Shown: positions 31,394-33,507 of the stretch, in pieces
Position numbering within the stretch: position 1 is the stretch's first letter
Layout of the letters: each line of letters begins with the position of its first letter
From: CAG-103 sp963627135
Lineage (GTDB): Bacteria; Bacillota; Clostridia; Oscillospirales; Oscillospiraceae
Assembly (NCBI GenBank): GCA_963627135.1
Contig: CAVFZY010000011.1
Location: forward strand, 1 to 33,507
DNA: 33,507 nucleotides
Direction of reading: 5' to 3'
Made by a program: the position numbers and the translations under genes
Notes under the pieces: model-generated
What the model was told of the DNA's origin: nothing
The model's database searches: none
What the model saw: the letters and a program-made list of their open reading frames with translations, nothing else

Positions 31394-33201
31394 TCACCCC
31401 GGAACAGTTTCAGGAAATCGGCGAAACCCTGCTGCCGCTGCTGGATGACCTGACGGAATGGATCGCGCGCGACATGATCGAACGCTTCATGATCCGGTTC
31501 GGCCGCGGCGAAAAGAAGCTGCTGACCGGAACGGACGAGTGGCAGGCGTGGGTGTTGGAACAGGCCGGAGGGAATCTGGATGAAATCCAGAAGGCATTGG
31601 CCAAAAGCACCGGCAAATCGCAGCAGGAAATCGCGAAGATCTTCAAGGACAGCGGTATTCAGGCGGCAAAGGCGGATGCAGAAGCTGCCGCTGTGACGTT
31701 TTCCGGCCTGTCGCCCCGCATGATGGCAATCATTACAGACGCCTATGAACGCACAGTCGGCGAAATATCCAACATCACGCGCACAACGGCCGGTGCGACC
31801 AATCAGGCGTTTATCGACATCTGCGACGATGCATACTGGAAAGTACGTACCGGCGCGCAGTCCTACACCGCCGCCATGCTGGAAGGCGTGAAGGCGCTGG
31901 GGCAGGTGCAGCCGATCGTGCGCTATCCGTCCGGCCACAAGGATACGCTGGAAGTGGCGGTGCTGCGCTGCATCCGCACAGGCGTGGCGCAGTCATCCGG
32001 GAACATGACGATCCAGCAGTGCAAAGACATGGGCTGGAATCATGTGCTGGTGTCGCAGCATCTGGGCGCGCGTGTATCCGATACCGATCCGATCGCCGAT
32101 CATGCCGGCTGGCAGGGCAAGGTGTACTGCATCGACGGCAAGGATGCGCAGTTTGATAACCTGCTGGATGCGACCGGCTACCCGGAAAATCCGCTGGGCC
32201 TGTGCGGCTATAACTGCCGCCATTCTTTTACGCCGTTCCTGCCGGGCGTCAGTCAGAATCATAATAAACCAATCGACACCGAAGCCAACCGCCGCGCTTA
32301 TGAACTGTCGCAGACGCAGCGCGCGATGGAACGCCGCATCCGGGCACAGAAGCGCAAGTGTACGGCGCTGCACACAGCCGTGAAAAACTGCGAAGATCCG
32401 GCAGCCAAGGCAAAGCTGCAGGAAAAATACACGCAGTCCGCCAAGCGCCTGCAGGAGCAGAACGCGGCTTACACGAAGTTCTGCGCCGATAACGATCTGA
32501 AACCGTATCACGAGCGGCTGGCCGTTGCGGGGTGGGATCGCTCGGCGGCGTCAACCGCGTCCGCGGCGGTACGGGCACAACAGAAGACCACTGATGTGCA
32601 GCTCCCGTCTGGGCTGCCTACAAAAGCGGTTGAAAATTCCGAAAATAGTAGTACAATAAAATCGATTGACATTGACGACTTCAAAATGATGGCGGATACC
32701 CAAAATATCCTTCCGGAAGTATCGGACACTATAGGCGAAACAATAAAAGAATTTGAATCGAACGGAGATATGTACATTTCTTCCGCACGGTTTGGCGATT
32801 TTTATGATGATACAACCGGAAGCTCTGCGCTGTTTCAGGTGTTTACTAATCAGTACGGATTAGCCGAAATCAATATTAACAGCCGGATTCTTGGCGGATT
32901 GACTATTAAAGAGGCTGACGCAATGATTGCAAACACCAAAAGCAATTTGCCGCAAAGCCTTAAAGAGGCAGTTATACATGAGTGTGGTCATGCAAAGCTT
33001 ATACACGGGTTGAGCGTTGAAGAAGTCGAAAAACTCTATGCAGCTTTAGGGAATGTTCACATAGAAGGTATCAGCGCAACAGCCTTTAGTGATGGCGCCG
33101 AGTGCATTGCGGAAGTGGAAGTCCTGCTAAGCAGAAATGCAGAAGTTCCGGAAGAAGCAAAAGCGCTATATGATAAATATATTAAGGGGGGAAGAAAATG
33201 A
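31390..33201 (+). CDS. Phage minor capsid/MuF-type protein with C-terminal HECGH metalloprotease-like domain
   Basis: This 603-residue protein has two parts. Residues 1 to about 300 match Phage_min_cap2/MuF head proteins: long N-terminal helices, then YPSGHKDTLEVAVLRCIRTG, IADHAGWQGKVYC and the closing NPLGLCGYNCRHSFTPFLPG. Residues about 300-400 are a Lys/Arg/Gln-rich coiled linker. From about residue 412 the DNA changes abruptly to AT-rich and the protein becomes acidic. This module carries HECGH (His530, Glu531, His534), an HExxH zinc-protease core, with Glu in GAECIAEVE as a possible third ligand. The layout matches phage polymorphic-toxin MuF proteins injected with the genome. An overlapping small gene follows. 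Confidence 0.8.
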   Translation: MITPEQFQEIGETLLPLLDDLTEWIARDMIERFMIRFGRGEKKLLTGTDEWQAWVLEQAGGNLDEIQKALAKSTGKSQQEIAKIFKDSGIQAAKADAEAAAVTFSGLSPRMMAIITDAYERTVGEISNITRTTAGATNQAFIDICDDAYWKVRTGAQSYTAAMLEGVKALGQVQPIVRYPSGHKDTLEVAVLRCIRTGVAQSSGNMTIQQCKDMGWNHVLVSQHLGARVSDTDPIADHAGWQGKVYCIDGKDAQFDNLLDATGYPENPLGLCGYNCRHSFTPFLPGVSQNHNKPIDTEANRRAYELSQTQRAMERRIRAQKRKCTALHTAVKNCEDPAAKAKLQEKYTQSAKRLQEQNAAYTKFCADNDLKPYHERLAVAGWDRSAASTASAAVRAQQKTTDVQLPSGLPTKAVENSENSSTIKSIDIDDFKMMADTQNILPEVSDTIGETIKEFESNGDMYISSARFGDFYDDTTGSSALFQVFTNQYGLAEININSRILGGLTIKEADAMIANTKSNLPQSLKEAVIHECGHAKLIHGLSVEEVEKLYAALGNVHIEGISATAFSDGAECIAEVEVLLSRNAEVPEEAKALYDKYIKGGRK

Positions 33202-33383
33202 TCTGTACAGATTACCCTTGTGACAAGTGCATCCACCAACGAGAAAATATTGACGGGTGGAAATGCGCCTGTGACGCCTTCCCCGATGGAATACCTGTTG
33301 ATTATATGCTTAAATCAGATCCGAGCAAGCGGAAAGAATGCAACAACGGGATAGGTTATGAAGAAAAACTTACGCATAAATAA
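33198..33383 (+). CDS. Small Cys-rich protein, candidate immunity partner of the MuF C-terminal domain
   Basis: This 61-residue protein starts with an ATG overlapping the MuF stop (ATGA), with GGGGGGA upstream, so the two are translationally coupled. Cys8, Cys11, Cys23 and Cys25 (PCDKCIH...WKCAC) could bind zinc, followed by DAFPDGIPVDYML. Small proteins with a C-x-AFPDGIP-type motif occur elsewhere in Firmicute phages and integrated elements, but I know of no proven role. Its base composition matches the AT-rich MuF C-terminal module rather than the MuF head domain, so the two seem to have arrived together. Immunity is inferred only from position and size; a metal-binding structural protein is the alternative. 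Confidence 0.7.
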   Translation: MICTDYPCDKCIHQRENIDGWKCACDAFPDGIPVDYMLKSDPSKRKECNNGIGYEEKLTHK

Positions 33384-33414
33384 CGGCTGAAAATTATTTT
33401 ATATAATAATCACG

Positions 33415-33446
33415 AAAACCATCTTACCAATCGGCAAGGTGGTTTT
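33415..33446 (+). promoter_or_regulatory. Hairpin that buries the next ribosome binding site
   Basis: AAAACCATCTT (33415-33425) pairs with AAGGTGGTTTT (33436-33446) around loop ACCAATCGGC. AAGGTGG is also the only ribosome site for the ATG at 33450. The hairpin ends in TTTTCTT, so it may terminate the toxin module or control translation of the next gene. Confidence 0.65.
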
Positions 33447-33449
33447 CTT

Positions 33450-33507
33450 ATGCCCAAAATCAAATCAGGATACGCAGGGGCGGACGGGAAACCGGCAGCC
33501 CTTTTGC
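33450..33507 (+). CDS. Start of a phage gene, cut by the window end
   Basis: ATG at 33450 with AAGGTGG seven bases upstream opens a frame MPKIKSGYAGADGKPAALL that runs off the window. By position after a MuF module it may be a scaffold or other head gene, but nothing in 19 residues proves this. GC content rises again here, in line with return to the phage backbone after the AT-rich module. Confidence 0.5.
   Translation, partial: MPKIKSGYAGADGKPAALL

Noticed and set aside
31095..31448. Plus-strand open frame of 117 codons through the intron remnant
   Set aside because: It crosses the intron/phage junction and overlaps the MuF start in another frame; nothing resembles a known protein.
31045..33507. 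Phage attachment site at the fhs end
   Set aside because: GCGGCAA occurs twice around 31028-31045, but no matching copy or integrase is in the window, so an att site cannot be claimed.

Overview
This window looks like chromosomal DNA from a GC-rich gut-type Clostridium relative (Oscillospiraceae/Ruminococcaceae-like). The reasons are strong AGGAGG ribosome binding sites, TTGACA/TATAAT promoters, a perfect CIRCE heat-shock operator, a guanine-class purine riboswitch, stem-plus-U terminators and a corrinoid methyltransferase gene set. The assignment rests on gene content only. About 31 kb is chromosomal; the last ~2.2 kb is phage DNA.

Left part (1-9.5 kb): a GIY-YIG protein (minus strand); a polar amino acid ABC importer (lipoprotein, permease, ATPase) with a hairpin between the first two genes; rlmA; a CIRCE element and an Hsp20 gene; an EamA permease; a Co/Ni energy-coupling-factor transporter cbiM(PDGLE fusion)-cbiQ-cbiO; and a second EamA permease.

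Middle (9.5-15.6 kb): a short minus-strand transcription unit that looks like a four-hairpin small RNA. It is followed by a divergent corrinoid methyl-transfer locus. Leftward lie a [2Fe-2S]-ASKHA corrinoid-activating protein and a homocysteine methyltransferase. Rightward lie a DUF2284 metal-binding protein and a fused UroD-type methyltransferase/corrinoid protein. The two promoters overlap around 12556-12622. The inferred flow is methyl donor -> UroD-type domain -> fused corrinoid domain -> homocysteine, with the ASKHA protein rescuing oxidised cobalt. The nearby Co transporter would fit. A DUF2798 membrane protein behind a terminator-like leader ends this part.

Purine operon (15.7-31.0 kb): promoter, guanine riboswitch and terminator, then ~490 bp holding an insertion-sequence remnant, then purE-purC-purF-purM-purN-IMP cyclohydrolase (PurO type)-purB-stand-alone AICAR formyltransferase-purD-purL (single chain, with glutaminase)-fhs. 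Together with Fhs supplying 10-formyl-THF, these cover the pathway from PRPP to IMP except PurK, which is not seen here. The usual bifunctional PurH is replaced by two separate proteins.

Right end (31.0-33.5 kb): a minus-strand 3' remnant of a group II intron abuts the truncated end of a phage gene. This is followed by a MuF/minor-capsid protein whose AT-rich C-terminal third carries an HECGH zinc-protease motif, an overlapping small Cys-rich gene (candidate immunity partner), and the start of another phage gene. This MuF module is the best candidate for a little-described system; the small RNA at 9.5 kb is second.
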